Below, one piece after another: positions 13,616-25,392 of a DNA stretch of 64,000 nucleotides (positions are counted from its first letter, which is position 1; each line of letters opens with the position of its first letter). The notes under the pieces are model-generated. The model was not told where the DNA came from. It ran no database searches and saw nothing but the letters and a program-made list of their open reading frames with translations. Source of the stretch: Notamacropus eugenii (lineage: Eukaryota; Chordata; Mammalia; Diprotodontia; Macropodidae); contig NC_092875.1 in the NCBI RefSeq assembly GCF_028372415.1, positions 185,666,522 through 185,730,521 on the forward strand. The letters run 5' to 3'. The position numbers and the translations under genes are program-made.

Positions 13616-15803
13616 TATTTTAGGGCTGCAAAACTCTCAACCTTCTCTCAGAGATCAACCCCACCCTAATTTTCCCATGTGCTATACTCTTGCCCCCAAA
13701 AAAGAATGGGTTTGTTGCTAGGTTGGTTTATTGTGTTGGTGTTGGGTGTGTGTTTGTGTGTGTGTGTGTTTAAGAGACTGGGGGGAGGAGAGTAATAGAA
13801 CTAATGAAAAGAATGAGGGAGAATTCCAATCAGATGATGAAAAATTCTGAGAACCACTAATGGGTCACTGAAAATTCTATGTAATTCAGACTAAAAAAGC
13901 CAACCACTAATAATTTCCCAAGCTTAAAAGAAACCAAGCACTTAATAAAGCAAAGATATTTAAGTATTCAATACTTCAAAACTTTAATCTGAAATGCAAA
14001 AATAGCACCAAATAATAACCTTAAAATTTCTTTGTCATTTTCAGATTACAGCAAACTAATGCCTGGTCATAGCACTTGACAAGTTAATGTTCCTTCCTTA
14101 TACTCCCACTGCATTCCTTAACCTAATCACAAAACTTATGTAAACTGGGTATCATGTTCATTTCAATGGTCTACAATGCACTAAAAACCTGGGGGTTTTT
14201 TTCCTAGAAAAGTTAAATTATATCCTCTAACAGCAAATGAAAGCTAGAAAAATATAAAATTCTTAATAGGCAATGATGAAAACTGTAACTGGCACTTTCA
14301 TTCAGGGATCAGGAGACAAGAAATTTTTCTTCATCATACTTCTGTGTGGAGAAGGCAGGTGGTACTCCAAGAGAGACGGGAAAGTGTAGCCAATGTAGCA
14401 GAAATAGCAGCAGTTAAATATACTAAGGTTAAAGGAGCATGTAGCTGAAACTAGAAATAAGTTGGTTAGGGGATGGAGGATGAGGAAGGGAAGTGGCACA
14501 AAATACTGCAGTAGAGAAGTAGCCACTGTATAGTCCAGTTCTCTTCAAGAGGAACAACTTTGTAATCAGGTTCCAAAATAACATCTACCCATCTTTACTG
14601 TTACTTAACTCCAGAAGCCCTTGGCTACATGCCTTTCTAGATTTAAAAGAAAAAGCTGATCTGAATTTTCTTTGATTCTAAGCTTTGAAGGCTTTAGTCA
14701 TAGGTCACATTATGAAATATTTTGAACTATTGTGAAATTCTCAACTCCAAATGGAATTTCACATAGGAGACAGTAATGTGAGGGAAGAAATACATGACCA
14801 AGGACAAAAAGGAAATTTTACCAAATTATTTCATTGAACAGAAATGGCTCTTAAAAGTTAAAGGTTCCTCAAATCTTACCTCCTAAAACAGTAAAGTTTC
14901 CTGTGAAAGGCAATGTGAACCTAGAAATCGTATTTCCACCCTTAAGTTCCAGACCTTTAGGGCTATGGAGAAAAAGGACAAGTTTGGCACTTCCAGGGAG
15001 GAGCATTTTATATACAAAGATAAAAACAAAATCCTTCCTTCAGTCTGTGGAATAACGAATAACTCCTCCCTATTCTCTCTTCATCAAGACATGACATCCT
15101 CCTACTGGATATCAAGCTTTTTCAAGCACTGATTATGTTTAAACCCATTATGTATACAACCACTCTGCTAAACATTTTTTCTTCTATTCTAGACTGACAA
15201 GAAGCAACAATGTTTAAAAACAGTTCTTAAAAAGTGTTACTAAATGACTGATTCAGAATGGATTTCCACTATGGGTATCTCATATGCAATCAATGTAGTT
15301 TTGAAAAGTGATCAATTTAACAGCACTTTACATTAACAAGGAAAGTTTACTAAAGAATCTTTGTATTGGAACCTTTTGTAAATCAATTTATTGTTCCCTC
15401 ACTTAATTTCAGATTTTCTTGTGCAGAAATTTTTATACTGGACATAAAATAAATTCTATTATATATAAAGTTTATGTATGTATATGTATCTCACTTAAGT
15501 GTATATATATGTACACATGAATATGCATACATATATATACACACACACATATTTACACACACTTAAATGAGAGCTTTTCATAGGAAGAGTAAAATTTCAT
15601 GAAAATTTTTTTTTTTTTAACATGGTGGTCCTTTGACCATAGGCTACACCCATTTTGAACCATGAAACGATTAAGCAATACTATCTAGTTCACCTTCCAG
15701 TTGTAAAGCAATGTTTAACAAAGGGAAAAACTTCTGTCCATTCAAGGAAAACTCATTTCACCCTTTTATCCATCTACAGTTGGGAAGCATTAAAGGGCTA
15801 AAA

Positions 15804-15818
15804 GGGGGGGGGGGGGGG
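15804..15818 (+). repeat. Run of 15 G
   Basis: An uninterrupted G tract within A-rich surroundings. A similar 13-G run occurs at 28,020-28,032. Such runs are prone to sequencing-length error. Confidence 0.9.
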
Positions 15819-17579
15819 AAGAAAAGCAATAAATTTAAGAAATATGGTCAAATGTCACTGACTCTTTTACAGAAGAAGTTTGTCCAACTATTTTCTAACA
15901 TTTCCCTGCTTGGTCTTTGCCTGTGTTTCCTCTAGTGTGAAAATTCATTTTTCATAGTTCAGATTAATCTACGTATAAACTACCTCATTATTTATCACTT
16001 GAATAATATATAAGTTCATCGTGAAGCCATTCCCGTTTACCCACTGACTTTTTGACTAGTAATTGAGCTTTGAAAAAAGCTGATTTGGCACCAGAATTAC
16101 TTCTCAAAAAGGGGGTGAAAGGAAAGTTTGGATTTCTTACCTTTCTATCACACTCCACTTCTTTGCTAACCTATTAACCAAAGCTAAAATCTTATTTCAG
16201 ATTTTTAAAAGCATTTCTTTGCCTTTTTTAACCATATTAAATGTTACCTTAGGCCTGTCCTAAATAAGAGATCTAACATGAATTGACTATTTCATGGCTT
16301 CATATCACAGTCTTTCCAGGGCACTCTATTGACCAATTTGAGAAATTACCCTTGTGTGGGTAATATTTCTAGTAGATTGTTCTTTAAAGATCCCTCTATC
16401 ATATTAGGTTTTTGGGGTTTGAAGCACTAAGGTGACATCCATAAAAAAAAAAAAAAAGTATGTTCCAGTCAAACTACAGGTAAGTAATAATTTGGAAAAT
16501 ATATACTTTAAAAATGGGGAGTTTAAAGTTTTGTTGGCTGAGAAAAGTTGAAAATGTATTTGTTTCTGACCTTTTCTGAAAGGCTAATTCAACACACAGC
16601 CTGTCAAATCTATCACTAATTATAAATGTTACAAAGAGTTGATTGAAATATAATAATCTTCAATTCTTAAGTGAAAGGATTTAGCACTACTCCTCAATCA
16701 TCAATTAAGGGAATGTTATGCATAGGCCATATTTCTATAAAGATACAACCCCAGCAGTTAGTCACAGCCCCGGCAACGCAATCAACTTTGGAAAATAGTC
16801 TGGCATTGTTCAACATTAATCTCTCCAGTCACTGAAGTAATAGTTTTCAAATACACATGCCCAATCCTTGTTTATAAGACCAAGGTCTTAGGGCAGAATA
16901 AGAGAGCCACATGCTGGAAAAAAGTGTGATAACATCTTTTGGAATTTAGAAACATGCAAAACTATCCAAATGGTAGATGAAATTCCAGATAGAACAATAC
17001 TAGGTTAAGTCAAGTATAACTACATCTTTCAATTTTTTTCTACATCTACATAAAAGGCTATTCTCTCTCAAACTATCACAACACTCCTGCATTATTCTCT
17101 TCTTTTGCTCCCAAGCAAAGCTGACTAGTTATACTTTACATTTTTTCATCCAGACTCATAACATAAAAATGACAAGCAGAAGAGGCAATAAAGGGGAGAA
17201 AGGATATGAGTAGAGGGAAGGGGAGAAGTAAAAGAAAAAGAAGGAGAGCAAGAAAATGGGGAGAGGGCAGAAGGGAATTCTGCATAGAAAAAAACCATAA
17301 ACACCAAACATCAAAATGTAGTCTTCAAGAAACAGAGTTTGTACTTAACAAAAAGTGATGTTTCTAGAAAGTGGACCTTAGTACAGCACAGAAAAGATAA
17401 TGTGGCCAACAGCTTAAAAAAGAGTGTAGTATTTTTGACATGTTGCTGACTTCACAAAACGCACATAAAATAATTCATTTTCATTATTCACTTTTAAAGT
17501 AGCTATTGAAATTGACTTAAACAATTAAGACCATATTTATGCCTAAGTTAAAGAAACTAAAGTCAATAAAAGTTCCTAG

Positions 17580-17700
17580 GATCTTTGCTTCATTGTACAG
17601 ATGAGGAAGGTGAGGTCCGTGACGTGCTCAAGATCACATTAAATAATACAATCAAGAGTAATAGCTAAAATTAACTGACTCCAGTGGTTCTTTCCACCAC
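17580..17700 (-). mobile_element. MIR fragment
   Basis: ATTGTACAGATGAGGAAGGT GAGG, AAGATCACATTAAATAATAC and GACTCCAGTGGTTCTTTCCA CCAC follow the reverse MIR order. Confidence 0.65.
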
Positions 17701-19189
17701 ACGACACTAAAACTGGTTTACATATATTTTTCCATTGACTGAAGTTTGTAATAAAAATGAGAATCTATCAAGTCCAACTTAGGAAACTTTTTTGGAAGTT
17801 ATATCAAAGATAAAAACCATATCCACATAGCATAAAACCTCAGTAATAAAAATAGAAAGTTAAAAGTTTAACAACTAGTATATTATTCTGAAATTTTTAA
17901 CAATGTAATTGTTTTAAATTGGCAATGCTGTCTAGAAGTGGCAAGAAAAAAATGAGGAAATCAATATTCAGCAACACCAGATTTAATGTATATGGGTCTT
18001 CTCAGTACAGCCAAATCATGCTAGCTATGTGCCTGTAGCCATTCTCCTTTATGATTAAACAGTAACTCATTTATCTAAGTCTGTCTCAAATTTCACCCTG
18101 TATACTTTAAAGATTTAACCACAAAGTTGTTTTTGCCCTCTATGTTCATCTGCCTAGGACTCCATCAAGACCCTCTCATTGCAGTCAATCAAAAAGAGGC
18201 TGTTTTGAACATGAAAGCTCTTATTTCAGGTCTTGGGCCTAAAACAGTATATTTGTTTCCAGATTTAATATTTATTGTTAGATGGATTTTTTTTAAAAAA
18301 TAGGTCAGATTAATATATTTACTGTTCAGATTAACATAGCTGCTGTTTACTTTTCAGGGAATTTCAAGCCCTGTCTCCACACAATATGCAATTTTATTCA
18401 CAGCTATTTTTTCAGAAAGCTTTGTTTTGAGAATGTCTGCTGACAGTCACAGAGATCTTGTAAATTAAAAGTATGTAATAGCAATATCAAGACATTAGCA
18501 AGTGTGAAATAATCTTGTTTCCACAACACTACCTCTATCTATATAAAAGTACAGATTACTTTAATGCTATTCCCCTTTCTACTACGTTTCAGTAGCCAAG
18601 ATTTGTTTTTGTGGCTTCACCTTCCTGACACTTCCCTGTTGTGTCTGATGAAATACGTTGACTTCGAACTTGTGCCCTTGGTTCTTCCTTTTCTAAACAA
18701 TTTCTGGCCTACTTTTCGGAAAAATCTTGCACTAAATAAACATCCATCTCCTTCGTGTTCCTGACCTCCATAGATAAGTGATTATACTTAAGATTCTTTT
18801 TATCCCTCCACCAAAAGAATTAAAGCGAGAATCCTGGGAGAACAATGTAACCACAACACAGAAGATAGAAGTTTGCTCTACTTTAAGAGAGATCAGAAAA
18901 GAGTTCTGTCCTGACATTGTTGCAAAAAATGTTTCCTTTCTGGATCCTTTCAAGGTGTCCTGTTACGGGTTCGAAGATTACTACATCTCTGCTCAGGATA
19001 ATTATGCTCACTTTCCTTTCCCCAGGATCTTCCCAGTCCCTCGGATGCGGCCTGCCCCCACCTTTCTTTCCACCACCCTCCATCGCCGAATTTGAAACCC
19101 TTTGAAAACAAGTTCGGCAGCGAAAAAGCCTTTTAAAAACAAAAACACGGAAGTGGCGGGATTCCGGGTGGGGGGCCTAGGCCACTTAC

Positions 19190-19763
19190 CTTTGTAGTGG
19201 ACCCGCAGGTTGTTCTGCGAGAGGCCGATGTAGCTGAACTTGTCCTTCGGGCTCCACGAGCGAGGCAGCGGCGTCTCTTGCTCGTCCACCGCCGGGTAGA
19301 GACGCTTGAGCCGCCGCTGAAGCTCCTTCTCCTGCTCGTTCAGGGCCGGGTCCCCGTGGGGAAAGGGGGCCGGGGCGCTGCTCCCCGTGGCCACCGGCGG
19401 GGCCCCTCCGGCAGGGCTGGCAGCCGCCGAGATGCCGGGGGCCGGGGAAGCGGCGGCCGCGGCCGGAGGCGGGGGAGGCGGCGGCGGAGGCGGCGGCGGG
19501 GCCGCGGTGGCCGGGGGCGGCGGCGGAGGTGGCGGGTGCAGGAGCAGGGCGGCCGCCCCGGCCCCCACCCCGACGCCGCCGCCGCCGCTTCCTGCTGCCC
19601 CAGCCGGGGACGCGGCCGCGCCGGGGCCGACCGGAGAGGAGCCGGCACTAACGGGGGTGGGGGCTGGCAGGACGACCCCCGGGGCCGGAGCCACGGCCGG
19701 CAGCGGCTGCTGCTGCTGTTGTGGATGTGGATGCTGCTGCTGCTGCTGCTGCTGCCCGGACAT
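19190..19763 (-). CDS. RANBP9: RANBP9 exon 1 (start codon to splice donor)
   Basis: This exon encodes residues 1-191 and the first base of Gly192 of Ran-binding protein 9 (RanBPM), a cytoplasmic and nuclear scaffold of the CTLH/GID E3 ubiquitin ligase. The peptide starts MSGQ. It has glutamine runs at about 4-10 and 15-19 split by HPHP, a Pro/Ala/Gly-rich stretch to about residue 135 with proline runs at 77-84 and 89-100, and then the highly conserved block [18 protein letters not shown] (about 142-159). It ends [16 protein letters not shown], the lead-in to the SPRY domain. The ATG at 19,763 fits the known MSGQ N-terminus and has G at -3. The donor reads AAAG|GTAAGT with GT at 19,189-19,188. 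The open frame that continues past the donor is intron. The length is close to human exon 1. The low-complexity segment differs from human in repeat lengths, as expected for this region. Confidence 0.97.
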
Positions 19764-20286
19764 CCCGATCCCGGCCGAGACTCACACCCCCGCCTCCGCC
19801 TCCTCCTCTTCTCCTTCTTCCTCCTCCGCTCTCCAGGGGCGCTGCCAGCACTGGCCCAGTCCGTCGGTCCGTCCGCCCGCCCCCACCCCCCCTCTCCCCG
19901 GAAGCAGGCGGCGGGCCCGCGCGCCTAGGGGTGAGCGCGGCGGTTGGGGGGCTCGTGGGGGAGGGGAAGCCGAGAAGACGCTGGGCTGAGAGCCGGGGAT
20001 GGAGGAGCGGAGGGGGGGAGGTTGAGAGAAAGAACGTTGGCTCGAGCTGGGCAGTCGCGCGAGGCACGGAGACGGCCGAAGCGACGGAGGGAGATGGAGG
20101 GAGACGGAGGGCGGGCGGGGGGAGCGCGCGAGGGAACAGGCGGAGGAGGTCGGTGCTGCCGCCGCCGCTGCCGCTGCCGCTGTTAGCCTGCGGCGGACTC
20201 CGCCGGCGCAAGACGTAGCGCGCAGGCGGCGCTAGGCGAGAGAGGCGGGGAGAGGGGGGAGGGGCAGGGACGGAGGAACGGGGAGA

Positions 20287-20334
20287 GGGGCGGGGGGAGG
20301 GAGAGAGGGAGGAGAGAACGAGAGGGGGCGGGGA
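20287..20334. promoter_or_regulatory. GC-box cluster (Sp/KLF-type)
   Basis: Two GGGGCGGGG-type motifs, at about 20,287-20,296 and 20,325-20,334, lie in a purine-rich stretch roughly 520-570 bp upstream of the RANBP9 start codon. This is the usual motif for Sp1-family factors in TATA-less promoters. Binding is inferred from the motif only. Confidence 0.6.
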
Positions 20335-20506
20335 GGAACTGAAGGGAGGGCGCGCCGTAGGTCGGCCAAAGAGCGCGAGATCCCGGCGAGCTCGGCGGGC
20401 CTGGTCCCCGGAGGGTGGAGAAGCGGGGAGGGCTGCCGGAGGCGCTGCGGTCTGTGCGCGATGAGGGGGAGGGGGAGGAGGCGGTAGAGTGGCCTGGCAG
20501 CCAGTG

Positions 20507-20518
20507 CGCGCACGCGCG
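20507..20518. promoter_or_regulatory. NRF-1 consensus site
   Basis: The 12-mer CGCGCACGCGCG fits the palindromic NRF-1 consensus YGCGCAYGCGCR at every position. It lies about 745 bp upstream of the RANBP9 ATG inside the CpG island. NRF-1 sites are common in CpG-island promoters. Whether this one lies upstream of, or inside, the transcribed region depends on the unmapped start site. Confidence 0.6.
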
Positions 20519-21099
20519 AGTCCGATCAGCTGGGCTTCTCCCGGGGATGCCTCGGGGACTCACCACTTGAGTGATCCCCGCGTCCCCTTCACGCCAGGAA
20601 GGAGCTCTGGGTTTCGCGGCGTGCTCTCTTCCACGCCACCCTCCCCCTCGTCCTCTCCTTTATTTCTCGGGTCCGCCTTTCCCCCAGCCAACCCGCCGCT
20701 CCGGCTCCTCTTCTTCCCCCTCCTACTTGTACTTCTTTTTGTTTTGTCGCCCTCCTCCCTCCACCAGCGGCGGCTCTAGCCGCAGCCTCTCGCTTAGGCT
20801 AGAGTAATCGAGTGCTGGTGTCGGTGCAGCATCCCCTCAGCCCGCAGCGCTGAGCACCCACGGGGCAGAGCTGAGTGCCCCCCAGCAGGCCACTTCGGAG
20901 TGGTGCCGGCTCCGGACAGGCCGGAGAGCCCGGCCGTGCCCGCTCGCCCTGTCTGCTTACACTTGTTCGGGATGTAGACAGTAGCTTCAGAAGTCCCTAC
21001 AGGAATCCTGAGTTTGCAATTAACAAACACATTAAGAATTCCTGTGACGCCAAGAAAAAGTAACAGTTTTTCTTTGGACTTTGTTTAGAGCTTGCTCCT

Positions 21100-21480
21100 C
21101 ATCCTCGAGTGTCCTTTCTGCTCAGTCTTCCTCACCTGTGAAATGCGTGAATTACACTAGCTGACATCTAAGGTTCCTTGCAACTCTAAAATCCTATGAT
21201 GGTCCTCTCCCAGCACATATAAACTTTACATTTTTCATGCCATGAATATGTTAATACATAAAAGAGACAGCATGGCTTAGTGGAGCCATCAGGTCATGAG
21301 TTCAAGTACTGCCAGCCTGTGTGGGGTGGGGAGGAGGTTCTTGTTCTGCCTTTGGCATTTACTACCTTACCAACCTCTGGCAAATCACTTGCCGTTTGGA
21401 GGCTTCAGTTTTCTCATCTATAAAATAAGGGGGTTAAAGTAGATGGCCTCTGAGGTCCCTTCCTGCTCTGTGACCTCAAA
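21100..21480 (+). mobile_element. Two eroded CORE/MIR-type SINE pieces
   Basis: 21,110-21,200 ends with ATCTAAGGTTCCTTGCAACT CTAAAATCCTATGAT. 21,260-21,480 runs from AGACAGCATGGCTTAGTGGA to GGCCTCTGAGGTCCCTTCCT GCTCTGTGACCTC. Both are plus strand, just upstream of the RANBP9 CpG island. Confidence 0.75.
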
Positions 21481-22800
21481 AGACAGTTAATCTCATGGTA
21501 ACCCAGGAAACTCTCCAAATCCTTAAATTGCTGATTTGCATGTGTGCAAGTAGAACGCAGAGGGGGAATTCCCACACGCAAGCAATCACAGGTCAGGACC
21601 AAAACAAACCCATAAAACTATTAAATAGAAACTTAGTTTCTTAAACCCAAACAATTATCCCACTTATTTTTTAAAAGTAGAGATTCCTATATGAATTAAT
21701 TTTATGGGACTTTGTAAGTGAATTACATTAGAGGAGTGTTAAATTAGCTGTTCTAAATATTAAAATAGTTTCCACAAAGACCTACATGAATTGTAGGAGT
21801 ACAAGCTTATAAAAATATGCCTTTGGAGGAACCTTTCTTCCTGAGACTTCAAAGCACTTTATAGACTCATTCCTTACAACATCTTCCTTTGTCACAGAGA
21901 AATATGACCATTTTGTAAATGAATAACGCTGAGGTAGAATGCCTTCTTCAAATTAAGAACAAGTCAGCACAGCTGGGAACAAGAATCAGATTTTGTGACT
22001 CCCAGTCTAGTACCTGATTCACTAGGTTGGTACATCTTGCCCAGCGGCACAAACCTGACTTTAGATTGTCTGGTATTCCATGTTTCTAGCATTCTTCTTT
22101 GTTCCAAGTATTCTTTTGTTTTCTTTCAGAATCTGAACTTTTATAAGTAGACCCTAAAATAAATGCTAAATACTGAGTTTGCTTTTTAAAATGTACTTAT
22201 TTGTTTAGTCAAATGAGTTTTTAATATTTTGGAAAATAATTTTTTCCAAATAAAAATAATCTTTTTCCACCTCTAGGGTAACCGTGGAGTACATTGGTTT
22301 AATTACAGGTTTTGGATTTCTGCCCAGAACTAATAACTGTATGGTAAATTTTATTTTTAAATACTATATAATTCAGTAATACTGCTATTAGACAGTAACC
22401 TACATACCCTGTTGTTCTATAATAAAAATATCAAATAATCCCAACCTGGTTAATTTGAGGTTTGTATTGTTCAGTTCTTACATTTGAACATAGTTTCATT
22501 GTGTAGGGTAAAAATAATGGAAAATTTGGAAGTGAAAGATCAATCTTCCACTTTGTTAAACAGGATAAGAAAATCACATAATCTGATGTATGTCTTAGAT
22601 TTTTGGTGAGTGTATTTTAAAGGTTTCAGAGTAAGGATAAATAGGTTCCCATGGACTAAAATCTATAGAGAAAGTCAGCATGGAAAACAATAGGAAGCTC
22701 TTAAGAATAAAAAATTCAATGAAGATAAAGAGGGGGAAGAGTCTAAAGAGACCAGTGTGGATACATAGGTATTGTAATAGTGCAGCTAACACCCTGACAA
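21481..22800. other. Upstream intergenic DNA with one MIR
   Basis: A reverse MIR-type element lies at about 21,830-22,035 (CTTTATAGACTCATTCCTTA CAAC; CAGCTGGGAACAAGAATCAG; CCAGTCTAGTACCTGATTCA C). The rest is AT-rich with nothing recognised. Confidence 0.6.
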
Positions 22801-23600
22801 CTGCCTTATATTTGTTGTTGTTTTTTAATCAATTTTTACTGATATCTTTTGTTTTTACATTGTCTAGTTTTCTCCTTATATTCCTCTTTCTCCTTCTCCC
22901 AGGGAGGCATCCCTTATAACAATAACAAGAACAAAAATAATTAGGAACTCTGATCAATGCAATGACCAATCACAATACCAGAGAACTCACAATGAAGCAT
23001 GCTACCCCACCTCCTAATAAATAGGTGATAGAGTACTGAGACTTTTTTTTACATGACCAATGGAGAAATTTGTTTTGCTTAACTATACATTTTTTGTAAA
23101 TAGATTACAGGGAAAGGGGGGAAATGGAAAGGAAAGTTAATTTTTTATTTAAAAAAATGTTTTTTAATTGAAAGAGGGGGAGAGGAAATCAGCAAAACTA
23201 ACACATAAAAAAATAATGATATATATGCAGTGTTCCATACACATGGAGACTAACTTCACAAAGATGTCTTTGCATCTTTTATTTGGGGCCAAACTTGTAC
23301 TCTATACTTTGTCAATATTCAGTTTTGATTATTTTGTGGTTGTTCTTTCCATTTACATTGTTGTAGCTGTGTATAATGTTTTCCTGGTTCTGCTTACTTC
23401 ACTTCACATCAGTCCCTATGGTTTTCCATGCACCTCTGTTTTTATCATGTACTATTGCATTACATTCGTGTCTAGCCATTCCCCTTATCATTGGGCATCC
23501 ACTTTGTTTCCAGTTCTTTGCTATCAAAAAAAGAACTGCTCTAAGTATTTAGATGTATATGGAACCTTTCCTTTGGTTAATAACCTCCCTTACCTTAGAT
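22800..23600 (-). mobile_element. L1 3' region, minus strand, with a nested L1 3' fragment
   Basis: 22,800-22,935 and 23,170-23,600 read as one minus-strand L1 3' end (GCAGTGTTCCATACACATGG; TAATGTTTTCCTGGTTCTGC TTACTTCACTTCACATCAG; TCATTGGGCATCCACTTTG). Between them, 22,940-23,165 is a plus-strand L1 3' UTR piece (AATGACCAATCACAATACCA to a T/A-rich end). The 145-codon frame at 23,168 crosses this junction and is not a gene. Confidence 0.75.
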
Positions 23601-24067
23601 TTTAACAGACAAAAAGCAAGTGCAGGTGAAAAAGGATAAATTCTTAATGTGTGCCACAGTCTTTCTAAAAAAAAAAAAAAAAGTGGTAAGCACATGAAAG
23701 CCCAGAATGAACTGAGGCTGTGGAAGAAAGCTAAGTAAGGATAATAAGAAAGGATTTTTTAAAAAGCTATCTTCAACAATAGAGGAGGATCAAAGAAGAG
23801 ACATGATCCCTCCTTGGGTAGAACAGACAATGAAAATGAGTGATGGAGAGGAGGCAGAGCTAATCATCTCATATTTTGCTTCTTATTTTTTTCTGCCATG
23901 GAGAATGACCCTTGGAACTGAAAGGATAGAATAAAAATAGCTAACAGACCTGTCACCCACGACACCACAGAATACTCTGGGTTCACACTGACCAGGTTTG
24001 ATCCCAGAAACTGACCCCTTTGAATATCCCAGCAAAATCTATATACTTTCTTTCTCTACCTAAATAA

Positions 24068-24111
<44 letters not shown>

Positions 24112-24990
24112 ATTCCCCAAAAGTATGTTTCTTCATCTGCAAAAATAAGGGGATGGGACTAAATGACCTCTGAAGTACCTCTCAGTTCTAAATCCATGAT
24201 CCTATGATCGTCTCACTCTATGTATGGGCACACACATACCTGTTTTTGCCAAGTGTTTCTGCTGGAATCAAACTGCTACCATAGTACCCTAGAATTAGAG
24301 TATGAGAGCTGGAAGGGAACTTGGAAGTCATCTACCCCAACCCTTTCAATTTTCATATGAAGAACTGACAGTAAGTGTGAAAGCTGGGATTTAAACCCAA
24401 GTTTCCACTACACATGCTTCCTATTTCTCTGGAAGTAGCCCTCTCAGGCTACATACAAGCAGATGTGTCATGTGCTTCTACAAATAAATTCAAATCAGTT
24501 GCCTGTGAGGGAAATCGAGGAAGAATCTCCTTACACTCTTGACCAGCAGGTCTCTGGAAGCAAAGCACAAGCAGAGAAGCAAAAAGAGGGTCCTCAAAAT
24601 GCCAAAGGTAGTTTTCCAGCTCACTATCATAGAGCATGGTTAAGGGTGACTCCTCTCACAAAGTCTGTCCTCATGAATCCCATCCATCCAATTATCTTCA
24701 AGGCAGCCGCAGTTAGGGAACTTATCTGTGTCCTCTAAATAAGGCACCAGTGGGCATGCCCACACTCCAAAGGGAGATCCTGAAAGTTCATGCCTTGTAA
24801 CTTCATCAAGTTGACTGGGGAACTCATCAAATTGATCAAGAACTCCCCTAATCAGATGCCAATACAAAAAGTTGAAACCCAAGATCAATAGAAAGATTGT
24901 ATGAAAAAAGTATTAGCACTCCTTGATGAGTTGATCACCACACTCAACCAACTCCAGGACAGGGTCCAGAAAGAACTGTCAGATGTGACT
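23600..24990. other. Intergenic DNA with microsatellite and SINE pieces
   Basis: (TG)n at 24,069-24,107. Plus-strand SINE 3' piece at 24,125-24,210 (GGACTAAATGACCTCTGAAG TACC). Reverse MIR-type piece at 24,290-24,425 (GAGAGCTGGAAGGGAACTTG GAAGTCATCTACCCC). 24,430-24,990 has two frames under 95 codons without recognisable similarity. Confidence 0.6.
24069..24107 (+). repeat. (TG)n microsatellite
   Basis: About 19 uninterrupted TG units followed by TATGTAT. Confidence 0.97.
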
Positions 24991-25197
24991 GCTGAGGGAT
25001 TTTCAGCGATCTTTGAAAGTTCATAGAGAATGGTAGAGGCCTATGCCTGGAGAAGAGTTAATGTTTTCTTGATTTTGAAAATAATGAAGAGAATAGAATC
25101 TAAGTACATAGACCAGCAAGTTTGACTTTAATTCCTGAAAAAATTCTAGAATGTACTCCAAAGTCATTTTTCTGTCATCTCCAAGTCTTCATTACCC

Positions 25198-25392
25198 TAT
25201 TAACCATATTATCCATGGGGTTTTCTTGGCAAAGATAATGGAGTGGGCTGCCATTTCCTTCTCCAGTAGGCAAACAGAGGTTAAGTGACTTGCCCAGTAT
25301 CACATAGCTAGTAAATGTCTGAAGCTGAATTTGAACTCATATCTTCCTGCCTCTAGACCCAGCACTCTATCCACTGAGCCATCTAGCTGCTG
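25198..25392 (-). mobile_element. tRNA-type SINE inside the CR1/L3 element
   Basis: GGGGTTTTCTTGGCAAAGAT AATGGAGTGG, AAGTGACTTGCCCAGTATCA CATAGCTAG, and CTCTATCCACTGAGCCATCT AGCTGC. CR1/L3 sequence continues on both sides. Confidence 0.9.

Larger units (their letters stand above)
13616..19150. other. Proximal RANBP9 intron 1, mostly unique
   Basis: Largely unrecognised AT-rich DNA. It includes a (GT)n-like stretch (13,736-13,770), a purine-rich segment, a TA/CA-rich stretch (15,470-15,560), a 15-G run (15,804-15,818), a G/A-rich segment (17,180-17,275) and a reverse MIR at 17,580-17,700. I see no exon. Confidence 0.55.
19150..20980 (-). promoter_or_regulatory. RANBP9: CpG island: RANBP9 promoter, 5' UTR and exon 1
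   Basis: Base composition changes sharply from AT-rich intron to very GC- and CpG-rich sequence at about 19,150 and back again near 20,980. The island covers exon 1, the 5' UTR (upstream of 19,763) and the core promoter. There is no TATA box at a plausible position. GC boxes (20,287-20,334) and an NRF-1 consensus (20,507-20,518) suggest a housekeeping-type promoter with dispersed start sites. The transcription start is not visible; the richest CpG block, 19,764-20,520, is the likely 5' UTR and start region. Long open frames on both strands here are a by-product of GC richness. Confidence 0.9.

Noticed and set aside
18778-19095. A 105-codon plus frame beside exon 1
   Set aside because: It lies in intron 1 next to the donor, with no family resemblance and no splice context.
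19721-20218. Plus-strand alanine- and proline-rich frames in the CpG island
   Set aside because: They are antisense to RANBP9 exon 1 and its 5' UTR and consist of low complexity with no domain. GC-rich sequence lacks stop codons by composition.
23168-23605. A 145-codon frame resembling a membrane protein
   Set aside because: It spans the reverse strand of an L1 3' end; hydrophobicity comes from T-rich sequence.
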